Source: Fodinibacter sp963747405
GTDB lineage: Bacteria > Actinomycetota > Actinomycetes > Actinomycetales > Dermatophilaceae
Reading direction: 5' to 3'
NCBI GenBank assembly: GCA_963747405.1
Contig: CAVVFG010000023.1
Location: 58,901 to 122,900, forward strand
Length of the DNA: 64,000 nt
The notes under the pieces were generated by a model, which had not been told where the DNA came from, did no database searches, and saw nothing but the letters and a program-made list of their open reading frames with translations. This document shows positions 48,584 to 56,618 of this stretch, piece by piece; positions within the stretch are counted from its first letter, which is position 1, and each line of letters begins with the position of its first letter. Position numbers and translations under genes: made by a program.

Positions 48584-48601
48584 TATACCCCGCAGGGTAT
48601 A
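48584..48601. promoter_or_regulatory. CsoR/CstR-type operator E (SQR gene)
   Basis: TATACCCCGCAGGGTATA: perfect 7-bp arms with a 4-bp spacer, 35 bp ahead of the SQR ATG. Confidence 0.8.
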
Positions 48602-48636
48602 CGGTCGGGGCACCCACCCACGTCGAAGGAGACGCC

Positions 48637-50094
48637 ATGGCAGACGTCGTGATCCTCGGGGCAGGCGTCGCCGGGCACACCGCCGCGCTGCACCTGAGCC
48701 GCATGCTCCCCAAGGGGCACACGGTGACCGTCGTGTCACCGAACTCGCGCTGGAACTGGATCCCGAGCAACATCTGGGTCGGGGTAGGCCGGATGAGCAA
48801 GGAGGCCGTCGTCTTCCCGCTCGCACCGGTCTACGCGAAGAAGGGCATCGGCTTCCGTCAGGCCAAGGCCGTGGCGATCCGTCCCGAGGGGGACAGCGAC
48901 GGCGCACGGGGTGCGGTCGACATCGTGCACACCAGCCCGGGGCGCGCCGGCGAGGAGGAGCGGCTTCGCTACGACTACCTCATCAACGCCACCGGGCCGC
49001 AGCTGAAGTTCGGCATGACCCCCGGGCTCGGGCCGGATGGTGGTCACACCGTCTCGGTCTGCACCGCCGACCACGCGACCGCCGCCGCGGCGCGGCTGCG
49101 CGAGACCATCGCGGTGCTGCGCACCGGCACCCCGCAGACCCTCGTCGTGGGCATGGGTCACGGCACGTGCACCTGCGAGGGCGCCGCCTTCGAGTACGTC
49201 TTCAACGTCGACCACGAGCTTCGCGAGGCCGGAGTCAGGGACCTGGCCCGGCTGGTCTACCTCACCAACGAGGCCCAGCTCGGCGACTTCGGCGTCGACG
49301 GCATGACCTTCGCCGAGCACGGCTTCCAGACCACGTCCGAGCTGTGGACCTCGAGCCTGTACCGCGAGCGCAACGTGGAGGCGATCCTCGGCGCCCACGT
49401 GCACCAGGTGGAGCCCGGTGTGGTGCACTACGAGACCCTCGACGGCGAGATGCACGAGCTCGCGTTCGACTTCGGGATGCTCCTGCCGCCGTTCGGTGGG
49501 GTCCCGCTGCAGGCGTTCGACCGCGACGGCGCCGACATCACGGCACAGCTCTTCGCGCCGAGCGGCTTCATGAAGGTCGACGCCGACTACACCCCCAAGC
49601 CCTACCAGGACTGGCGCGGCGACGACTGGCCGAAGACCTACCAGTCCGTCGGCCACCGGAACATCTTCGCCGTGGGCATCGCCTTCGCCCCTCCCCACCA
49701 GATCTCCCGCCCGCTCAAGAGCACGAACGGCACGGTCATCGCGCCGTCACCACCGCGCACCGGGATGCCGTCGGGGATCATGGGCAAGACCGCCGCGCTG
49801 ACCATCGTCGACCGGATCACGCACGGTGACGACCGGCCGGCCCACGAGGCGTCGATGGCGCGGATGGGCGCCGCCTGCGTCGCGTCCGCGGGCACCGGCC
49901 TGCGCCGCGGGTCGGCCGCCGCGATGACCATGATGCCGGTCGTGCCGGACTACTCGCGCTTCACCACCGGTCGCGACCTGACCGACACCAGGGGCGAGAT
50001 CGGCCTCAGCGGCCACTGGGCCAAGCTGATGCTGCACCACCTGTTCATCTACAAGGCCAAGGGCCGACCCGGCTGGCAGCTGATCCCGGAGTGA
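48637..50094 (+). CDS. Sulfide:quinone oxidoreductase-like FAD flavoprotein
   Basis: 485 aa from the ATG at 48637 (GAAGGAGA upstream). FAD-binding Rossmann start VVILGAGVAGHTAALHL, then TVVSPNSRWNWIPSNIWVGV, a central Rossmann with VVGMGHGTCTCEGAAFEY carrying two Cys that may be redox-active, and a C-terminal region with KTYQSVGHRNIFAVGIAFAPP. The family oxidises sulfide to sulfane sulfur and passes electrons to quinone. This would feed persulfide to the CstB-like enzyme. It is under operator E. A 52-codon gene follows 5 bp later. Confidence 0.88.
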   Translation: MADVVILGAGVAGHTAALHLSRMLPKGHTVTVVSPNSRWNWIPSNIWVGVGRMSKEAVVFPLAPVYAKKGIGFRQAKAVAIRPEGDSDGARGAVDIVHTSPGRAGEEERLRYDYLINATGPQLKFGMTPGLGPDGGHTVSVCTADHATAAAARLRETIAVLRTGTPQTLVVGMGHGTCTCEGAAFEYVFNVDHELREAGVRDLARLVYLTNEAQLGDFGVDGMTFAEHGFQTTSELWTSSLYRERNVEAILGAHVHQVEPGVVHYETLDGEMHELAFDFGMLLPPFGGVPLQAFDRDGADITAQLFAPSGFMKVDADYTPKPYQDWRGDDWPKTYQSVGHRNIFAVGIAFAPPHQISRPLKSTNGTVIAPSPPRTGMPSGIMGKTAALTIVDRITHGDDRPAHEASMARMGAACVASAGTGLRRGSAAAMTMMPVVPDYSRFTTGRDLTDTRGEIGLSGHWAKLMLHHLFIYKAKGRPGWQLIPE

Positions 50095-50099
50095 ATGAC

Positions 50100-50258
50100 A
50101 TGAGCCACGAGACGTCCAGCCCCACCCACGACGTGAGCGGCGCCCCGCTGCCGACCGCGAAGACGCTGCGGATGCGGCAGAACCTGCCCTACCAGGCCCT
50201 CCGGTTCGCCGTCTTCAACGTGCGGATCGTGCGGATGGTGGTCAAGGGTCACCACTGA
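50100..50258 (+). CDS. Small conserved-looking protein downstream of SQR
   Basis: 52 aa: an acidic/Pro-rich start, then RMRQNLPYQALRFAVFNVRI and a basic end VRMVVKGHH. GC3 is high and the frame starts 5 bp after the SQR stop, so it is likely co-translated. The Arg/aromatic helix could be amphipathic and membrane-attached. Function unknown; possibly an SQR accessory peptide. Confidence 0.55.
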   Translation: MSHETSSPTHDVSGAPLPTAKTLRMRQNLPYQALRFAVFNVRIVRMVVKGHH

Positions 50259-50277
50259 AGCTCGACCGCAGGCGCGT

Positions 50278-50318
50278 GCTTCACGAAGGCTTCACAGTCG
50301 CCAGCGGGGTCGCTTCAT
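50278..50318 (+). promoter_or_regulatory. Direct repeats GCTTCAC upstream of the DUF2202 gene
   Basis: GCTTCAC at 50278-50284 and 50289-50295 (11-bp period) and GCTTCAT at 50312-50318 (23 bp further). Direct repeats at 11-bp and about 22-bp spacing are typical binding sites of OmpR/PhoB-type regulators, and such a regulator is encoded nearby. Confidence 0.5.
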
Positions 50319-50381
50319 CCTCACCCGGTTACCTCGGTGGTGGGACAACCACCACCCGAACCACCACCTGAGGAGCACACC

Positions 50382-51128
50382 ATGAGCACCATGATCCGCA
50401 CGACTGCAGCAGCCCTGGGAGTCGGAGCCCTCCTGGCCGGGGGCGTGGCCGTGAGCCAGGCGTCCGCCAGCACCACGGGGGCGCCCTCGGCCACGGCCGA
50501 CAGCTCCGTGGCCAGCGCGCTGGGCTTCTCTCGCGAGGAGGAGCGGATGGCCCGAGACCTGTACGCCGCGTTGGCGGACAAGTACGACGGCGCCCGCCCC
50601 TTCAGCATGATCACGAACAGCGAGGACCGGCACTTCGACGCCATCGGCACCCTCATCGAGCGCTACGACGTCACCGACCCGTCGGCCGGCAAGGCCGCGG
50701 GGACCTACGCCATCCCCGCCATCCAGGGTCTCTACGACGGCTGGCTGGCCGAGGGCAGCAAGTCCCTCGAGGCCGCCTACCAGGTCGGGGTCGAGCTCGA
50801 GCAGCGCGACATCGCCGACCTGAACAAGAGCATCGCCGCCAACCTCCCGGCCGACGTCGACACCGTGTTGGGCCAGCTCCTCAAGGGGTCGCAGAACCAC
50901 CTCGCCGCCTACCAGCGCGCCGTCAGCGGCGACCTCGGCACCGGCGCGGGGATGATGGGCAACCGCTCCGGCAACGCCACCACCCCCGGACGCGGCGGCA
51001 TGCGCGGCAACGGCAACGGCATGGGCGCCGGCAACGGCATGGGCGCCGGCAACGGCACCGGCATGCGCGGCGGCAACGGCGGCGGCATGGGTGGGGACTG
51101 CCCCTACACCGCCGCCGACGCCACCTGA
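50382..51128 (+). CDS. Secreted DUF2202 ferritin-like protein with Met/Gly-rich tail
   Basis: 248 aa from the ATG at 50382 (GAGGAG upstream). A signal peptide (residues 1-30) is followed by a four-helix DUF2202 domain with EEERMARDLYAALADKY, SEDRHFDAIGTLIERYDV and VGVELEQRDIADL, whose Glu/His residues resemble ferritin-like di-metal ligands. The C-terminal 50 residues are repeats of GNGMGA and GGNGGGMGG. It probably binds metal outside the cell. Its 3' end overlaps the convergent kinase gene by 25 bp. Confidence 0.87.
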   Translation: MSTMIRTTAAALGVGALLAGGVAVSQASASTTGAPSATADSSVASALGFSREEERMARDLYAALADKYDGARPFSMITNSEDRHFDAIGTLIERYDVTDPSAGKAAGTYAIPAIQGLYDGWLAEGSKSLEAAYQVGVELEQRDIADLNKSIAANLPADVDTVLGQLLKGSQNHLAAYQRAVSGDLGTGAGMMGNRSGNATTPGRGGMRGNGNGMGAGNGMGAGNGTGMRGGNGGGMGGDCPYTAADAT

Positions 51129-52234
51129 CCGTCTCTCGCCAGAGGTAGCCGGGCCGTGAAGGTCGCACCGCGACCACGGCCCGGCGACTGCGCGTCGAGG
51201 CTACCGCCGTGCCCGCGGATGATGCCGCGGGCGATGGTGAGGCCGATGCCGGAGCCGGCGTCCGCCCCCGGCCGGCGTCGGTCCGGCACCCGGTAAAACC
51301 GCTCGAAGACCCGCTCCAGGTCCTCGGCCGTCAGGCCCTCGCCGGTGTCGGTCACGGCGACCGACGCAAGGCCTGCGTCGACCGAGACCTCGACGTCGAT
51401 CCGCCCACCAGGAGCCGTCGCGCGCAACGCGTTCCCCACGAGGTTGGTGACGACCTGGGCGAACCGGTCGGCATCCACGAGAACGGGGACGGGGCTGCCC
51501 GGCATCCCCAGGTGCAGTGCCAGGCCGGCGTCGTCGGCCTGTGGGCGCAGCCGCTCCGCGGCGTCGGTGACCACGGAGCGAAGGTCGGCCGGCGTGAGCA
51601 CGAGCCCCAGGCGACCCTCCTCGGTGCGCGAGAGGGCAGAGAGGTCGTCGGAGAGCCGCCGCAGGCGCCGCACCTCGTCGCTCACCAGGCCCAGGCGCTC
51701 GGGACCAGTGGGCAGGACGCCGTCGATCATCCCTTCGACGGACCCCTCGATGACGGTGAGCGGGGTGCGCATCTCGTGGGCCACCTCGCCGAGCAGGCGC
51801 ACGCGTCGCGACTCGGTCTCGGCCAGGGTGCGGCCCAGGGTGTTCACGTCGTCGGCCAACACGGCCAGCTCGTGCTCCTGGGGGCGGGCGACGTGCACGT
51901 CGTACCGCCCGGCGGCGATCTCGCGGGTCGTCTCACCGAGCTGGCGCAGGGGCCGCACCAGGCGCTGGGCGGCGAAGATCCCGAACACGGTGGCGGCGAC
52001 GACACCGACGAGGACGCCGACCAGCAGCGCCTGGGTGACGGCGTCCGCCACCTGCCCTCGCAGCGATCCCTCGTGGCCCGGCCCCTGCCCCGGGCCCATC
52101 ATCGGCCCCCCACCACCCATCATCCGGTCGAAGAGCGCCGGCGTGAGCAGGCGCACGACGAGGAAGGTCGCCAGCCCCCCGAGCAGCGCCACGAGCACGT
52201 GGGAGAGGACGAGCCGGGCGGCGAGCCGGTTCAC
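51104..52234 (-). CDS. Sensor histidine kinase with Met/Gly-rich extracellular loop
   Basis: 376 aa. TM1 (about residues 8-30) and TM2 (about 68-90) flank a short loop, FDRMMGGGGPMMGPGQGPGH, rich in Met with one His. HAMP follows (91-145), then HisKA with His153 in VAHEMRTPLTVIEGS, and HATPase with NLVGNALRATAPGG and DTGEGL. The GTG start overlaps the response-regulator stop. The Met/His loop suggests a soft-metal signal such as Cu(I) (inference). Confidence 0.92.
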   Translation of the reverse strand: MNRLAARLVLSHVLVALLGGLATFLVVRLLTPALFDRMMGGGGPMMGPGQGPGHEGSLRGQVADAVTQALLVGVLVGVVAATVFGIFAAQRLVRPLRQLGETTREIAAGRYDVHVARPQEHELAVLADDVNTLGRTLAETESRRVRLLGEVAHEMRTPLTVIEGSVEGMIDGVLPTGPERLGLVSDEVRRLRRLSDDLSALSRTEEGRLGLVLTPADLRSVVTDAAERLRPQADDAGLALHLGMPGSPVPVLVDADRFAQVVTNLVGNALRATAPGGRIDVEVSVDAGLASVAVTDTGEGLTAEDLERVFERFYRVPDRRRPGADAGSGIGLTIARGIIRGHGGSLDAQSPGRGRGATFTARLPLARDGQVASAAV

Positions 52235-52953
52235 GAGGCGCTCCGCACCGGGCTGAGGAGGAACTTGTAGCCGACGCCCCGCACGGTGCCGATGATGCGG
52301 GGGTCGCTCGCGTCGTCACCGAGCGCGCGGCGCAGGCTGCGCACGTGGACGTCGACGACCCGCTCGTCGCCGTAGAAGTCGTAGCCCCAGACGTCCTCGA
52401 GGAGCTGGGCGCGCGAGAACACCCGGCCCGGCGAGGAGGCCAGGGCGCGCAGCAGGTCGAACTCCAGGGTCGACAGGCGCACCTCGGCGCCGGCGACGGC
52501 GAGCTCGCGTCGGCGCTCGTCGAGGGTCAGGTGCTCGAAGCGCAGCACGTGGTCGTCGTCGGGGGCGGCAGCGCCGCGCGCCGCGGTCCGGCGCAGCACC
52601 GTCCCCACCCGGGCCACCACCTCCCTCGGCGAGAACGGCTTGGTGACGTAGTCGTCCGCCCCGGTGCGCAGCCCGACGAGCGTGTCGACCTCGTCGGCGC
52701 GGGCCGTCACCAGCACGACGTAGACGTCGGAGGACCGCCGGATGGTGCGCAGGACCTCGAGGCCGTCGAGGTCGGGGAGGCCGATGTCGAGCAGCACGAC
52801 ATCGGGCCCGGTGCCGTCGGTCGCCAGGGCGCGCCGTAGCGCCTCCGCGCCGGTGCCGGCCTCGGCGACGACGAACCCGTCGTGCTCGAGGTAGGCGCGC
52901 AGCACGGAGCGGATCTCCGGCTCGTCATCGACGACCAGCACGCGTCGGGCCAC
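52231..52953 (-). CDS. OmpR/PhoB-family response regulator
   Basis: 240 aa from the GTG at 52953 (AGGAGG upstream); the longer open frame upstream is not conserved. The receiver has Asp56 in VVLLDIGLPDLDG and Lys in DDYVTKPFSP. The winged-helix DNA-binding domain has VFSRAQLLEDVWGYDFYGD and RRALGDDASDPRIIGTVRGVG, the latter spanning the recognition end. Cognate of the adjacent kinase; likely binds the GCTTCAC direct repeats at the DUF2202 gene. Confidence 0.93.
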   Translation of the reverse strand: MARRVLVVDDEPEIRSVLRAYLEHDGFVVAEAGTGAEALRRALATDGTGPDVVLLDIGLPDLDGLEVLRTIRRSSDVYVVLVTARADEVDTLVGLRTGADDYVTKPFSPREVVARVGTVLRRTAARGAAAPDDDHVLRFEHLTLDERRRELAVAGAEVRLSTLEFDLLRALASSPGRVFSRAQLLEDVWGYDFYGDERVVDVHVRSLRRALGDDASDPRIIGTVRGVGYKFLLSPVRSAS

Positions 52954-53724
52954 GGGACCTCCTGGTGGGTGCGGCCCCAGCCTAGGAGGCCGCCGCGTGC
53001 GCGGCGGCAACGGCGCGGCGACGCCCCCGCCGGAGAGGTCCCTGGCCGGGGCGTCGGACGCGGCTGCGTGGGCCGGTGCGGCCCGGCCGGATCAGACGTC
53101 GAATCGCATCCCGGACTCTCACCGCATGCTTGGGCAGAGCTGACGAACGACGGCCCGAGCTGTTGGCCTGCGGAACGTCGTCGAAAGGCATGGGGCCTTG
53201 GTAGCGCGGGATGAACCCTCTTGTGTCCCAGTTGTGTCCGCGCGAGTCTCGTGGCTCGCGCGGCCGGTGGTGCTCCCAGCACTTGTGAGTCGGCTTCACT
53301 CCATGGTGCCCGGTGGGAACGCCAACCGACAATGAGCCACACCAGTGGACCTGGTGGGCAGCCGCAAGGAGAGCTTCCCGCCGAGCCCCTCGACCAAACC
53401 TGGCCGGACACTGGTCCTACCGACAATCGTCAAGGGGCCGCGAGTGGACGCGACCGACGTCGATCCGATGAGCGCGGATCGGGCGGAGCACTTGGGGAGC
53501 TGGGGGCCCACGCGCCGTGAGCCTGTACGTCGGCGGTGCCGCAGTTGCGGACTCGACGACAACTGACATGGGAACTCCCGACGTTCGGGGCACCCTGGCG
53601 GCACCCGGTGTCGACAACGATCCCGCGGATCCGTCCCGACCGCATGGGACCACCGTCCCGACCTGTTTCCCGGAACGTGGCACGAGCGCTCGCACCCCAC
53701 GACTGGCGTGCGTCGATCCGCCGG
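52954..53724. other. Intergenic region without a confident gene
   Basis: 771 bp between the response regulator and the IS110 remnant. Several short open frames exist on both strands but none shows a family motif, a ribosome site or the strong GC3 signature of neighbouring genes. A minus-strand frame at 52982-53332 of mixed composition is the longest of note. The promoter of the two-component operon must lie near 52960-53050. Confidence 0.5.
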
Positions 53725-54120
53725 GTGTTGTTCGACGGTGATGACTGGGCTGAGGACCATCACGACGTCGAGCTCCTCGACGAGCACGGGAAGGTCCTGG
53801 CGAGGAGACGCTTCCCGGAGGGGAAGGACGGGGTGAGCGGGAGCGGCACACGATCTCCGGGGGCGAGTCGGACGCGGCCGATGCTCACACGCTGGTCGAG
53901 ATCCTTCGCCTGGACCGGGCACCGCCCGGCCGCCGGGGACAGCACCCTGGCCGACGGCATCCAGCTCGCCGGACGGGCCCATCAGGGCTGCTGTGGGAAC
54001 GCACCCGCACCTGCTGCGGCTTCGGATCGCGTTGCGGGAGCTCTATCCGGTTGCGCTGCAGGCATTCCCCGACCTCGACGAGCCGGACGCTCTCGAGCTG
54101 CTGGGCAAGGCTCCCGATTC
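53725..54120 (+). pseudogene. IS110-family transposase remnant
   Basis: The start reads RVLFDGDDWAEDHHDVELLD and then VLARRRFPEGKDGV, the N-terminal DEDD-domain opening of IS110 transposases. Then comes an internal deletion and frame changes (HTLVEILRLDR in one frame, GDSTLADGIQLAGRAHQG in another), and finally LRIALRELYPVALQAF and PDALELLGKAP. The gene is broken and cut off at about 54120, where IS256 sequence begins. Confidence 0.75.
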
Positions 54121-54128
54121 GGGGACCT

Positions 54129-55023
54129 GGCCCGGATCAGGTGGATCACACACGCCTGCACGATCGCCTGCGGGAACACCGCAGCCACACTGTCGGGCAG
54201 GCCTTTGAGGCCGTCACAGACGACGAAGAACACGTCCGTGACGCCGCGGTTCTTCAAGTCGGCCAGCACGCTCATCCAGAACGTCGCCGACTCCCCACCG
54301 CCCTTGCCGGCCCACAGCCCGAGCACGTCCCGTCGCCCGCCCAGGTCGACCCCCGACCGCGGCGTGGAACGGCTGGTTGCCGACCAGGGGGCACCTCCCT
54401 GCACGAAGCGCTCGGGGGAACCGTCGCGGACCTTGACGTGGATCGCGTCGATGAAGATCGCCGCGTACACGCCCTGCAGCGGCCGAGACGTCCAGCCCTG
54501 CATCTCCTCGACCACCTTGCCGGTGATCCGGCTGATCGTGTCCGTGCCGATCGACGCGCCATAGACCTCCGCGAAGTGCGCGGAGATCTCACCAGCGGTC
54601 AACCCCTTGACGTACAACGAGATCGCGACCGCGTCGACGTCGTTCAGGCGCCGCTGACGCTTCTTGACGATCACCGGCTCAAAGCTGCCGGCCCGGTCTC
54701 GCGGGACCTCGATCGTCGCCTCACCCGCGGCGTCGGTCAACACCGTCTTGGGTCGCACCCCATGGCGCACGTTCCCGCCCGACCGACCCGCTGGGGGGTG
54801 GTGCTTCTCGTGGCCCAGGTGCTCGCTCATCTCCTCCTCCAAAGCCGCCTCGAGCACCTGCTTCGTGATCGCCTTCAACAGCCCTCCGGGCCGGTCAGGT
54901 CCTCACGCGGGCCCGAGCAGCCCTGACCAGCTCACGCACCGCAGCCCGCTCCACCTCACCAGTCTCGGCGGTCTTCTTCGCTTCCTTGGGCATCGAACCC
55001 ATGCCCTTGAGTGTCTCGGTCAT
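54129..55023 (-). pseudogene. IS256-family transposase remnant
   Basis: Conserved Mutator/IS256 segments include LLKAITKQVLEAALEEEMSE, KTVLTDAAGEATIEVPRDRA, KRQRRLNDVDAVAISLYVKG and IFIDAIHVKVRDG with a DDE-family Asp, followed by VLGLWAG and CDGLKGLPD. The N-terminus begins at 55023 (MTETLKGMGS) but is frameshifted near 54905-54890. A second disruption lies at about 54345-54430, and the C-terminus stops after IHLIRA, so the catalytic Glu is lost. Dead element. Confidence 0.8.
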
Positions 55024-55127
55024 CGGTGACCAGCCCTCCTCGCCGACAGCGTCGGCGTGTCGGACCAGGAACGCCGTTTGGCGGACACTCCCACCCGGGG
55101 CGATTCAGGGGCATGAGGGTTCCTGGA

Positions 55128-56618
55128 TCAGAGGTCGTTGCCGGCATAGGACTGGTTGAAGCTCTTGTTGGTCAGCGGGAAGTCGGGGACGATCGTGTCG
55201 GTCAGTGCCACGGGCAGGGCGGGCCAGTTGAAGAAGGACGGGTCCACGGCTCGGACCCGGGTGATGTTGCCGGAGGGGCCGATCTCGACGCGGTGGCACA
55301 GAGTGCCTCGCCATGCTTCGACGACCCCGAGGCCCGCCCCCGCCCCCGAAGAGGGGGTGACGGATGTCGGGTAGCTGGGCGTGGTGGCCGTGGCCTGTGG
55401 CGCCAGTGCGGCAAGGATCTGGGTTGAGGCGGCGACCTCGCGGGCGCGGACGAGGTAGCGGGCCAGGACGTCGCCTCGCTCCTCGGTGACCGGCTCGAAG
55501 CTGCCCAGGTCAAAGCTCGGGTGGTCTCGGCGGGCGTCGATGGGGATGCCGGAGGCGCGGGCGATGTAGCCGAGGGTGCCGATGTGCGCCGCCTGCGCCG
55601 CGGTGAGGGGGGAGGTCCCGGTGAACCGGTCGGCGACGATGCTGTTGGCCAAGGTGATCTGGACGATCTCGGCGACCTCGTCAGCGACGTCCCGCACCAG
55701 GGTCAGGTCGGGGCCGGTTCGCAGGTGGGCCCCGCCGATGCAGATGCCGCCACGCAGGAGCCGGTGTCCGGTCAGGGCCTTGTTGTGGCGCAGCAGGATC
55801 TCGCGTAGGCGCTGGGTGTGGGTGTGGGCGATGCCGTAGCCGACGTCGTTGGCGATGGCGCCGAGGTCGCTGACGTGGTTGTAGAGCCGTTCGGCCTCCA
55901 GGAGCAGGGCCCGGGCCGCTCGGGTGCGCTGGTCGACGTCGATGTTCAAGGCGTCCTCGACCGCCATCACGTAGGCCAGGGAGTGCCCGACCGCGGTGTC
56001 GCCGCTGATCCGTTCGGCCAGCTCGATTCCCTGTGCGGGGGTGCGGCCTTCGAAGAGCTTCTCGACGCCGCGGTGCAGGAACCACAGCCGGGCCTTGACC
56101 TGCAGGATGGTTTCGCCGACGACGGAGAACCGGAAGTGGCCTGGTTCGATGAGGCCGGCGTGGACGGGGCCGACCGGGATCTCGTAGACGCCGTCGCCCT
56201 CGACTGCGATGAACGGGTAGGACCCGATGTCTGCGTTGAACCGGGGTGTGGGGTCCGCGTCGCGGCGCATCGGGTGGTATCCGTAGGGCCAATGCGCGTG
56301 CCGGACGAGGCGTTTGGGCATCGGGTGTCCGTCGGGGCTGATCCCGTACAGGTCGCGGATCTCGCGTTCGAACCGGCCGGCCGGGAACGAGCGGTGGGCC
56401 AGGCTCGGGACCCGGGGGTCGTCGGGGGGGACCTCGACGGTGAGCTCGTGGCGCTGGCCGACGGGTCGCAGGAAGCTGTAGACCACGCGCAGGCGGTCGC
56501 GGTCGTCGTGCCCTGCCACCAGCGCCAGCCGCCACCCGTCGTCCAGGAGCTGGGCGGCGGCGGCGGTGAGCTGCTCGTGGCTCAGGGTCTGGCTGGTGGT
56601 GATCGGCCTGAGTGTCAT
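55128..56618 (-). CDS. hycE: HycE/HyfG-like (NuoC-NuoD fusion) large subunit without NiFe cysteines
   Basis: 496 aa. The N-terminal NuoC-like domain contains PAGRFEREIRDLYGI, and the NuoD/hydrogenase-large-like domain begins near residue 150 with GPVHAGLIEPGHFRF. The Ni-binding RICGxC motif is replaced by RISGDTAVGHS. The C-terminal end (NKSFNQSYAGNDL) has no DPCxxC, so no [NiFe] site can form. It resembles energy-converting-hydrogenase-related (Ehr) complexes. It is the last gene of the seven-gene operon and overlaps hyfF by 4 nt. Confidence 0.88.
   Translation of the reverse strand: MTLRPITTSQTLSHEQLTAAAAQLLDDGWRLALVAGHDDRDRLRVVYSFLRPVGQRHELTVEVPPDDPRVPSLAHRSFPAGRFEREIRDLYGISPDGHPMPKRLVRHAHWPYGYHPMRRDADPTPRFNADIGSYPFIAVEGDGVYEIPVGPVHAGLIEPGHFRFSVVGETILQVKARLWFLHRGVEKLFEGRTPAQGIELAERISGDTAVGHSLAYVMAVEDALNIDVDQRTRAARALLLEAERLYNHVSDLGAIANDVGYGIAHTHTQRLREILLRHNKALTGHRLLRGGICIGGAHLRTGPDLTLVRDVADEVAEIVQITLANSIVADRFTGTSPLTAAQAAHIGTLGYIARASGIPIDARRDHPSFDLGSFEPVTEERGDVLARYLVRAREVAASTQILAALAPQATATTPSYPTSVTPSSGAGAGLGVVEAWRGTLCHRVEIGPSGNITRVRAVDPSFFNWPALPVALTDTIVPDFPLTNKSFNQSYAGNDL

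Noticed and set aside
52982..53332. Short minus-strand frame upstream of the response regulator
   Set aside because: Part of it looks protein-like, but there is no start context, domain or clear codon bias; left as intergenic.
53536..54564. Plus-strand 342-aa frame across the IS remnants
   Set aside because: Only its first third matches the IS110 remnant; the rest is antisense to the IS256 transposase.
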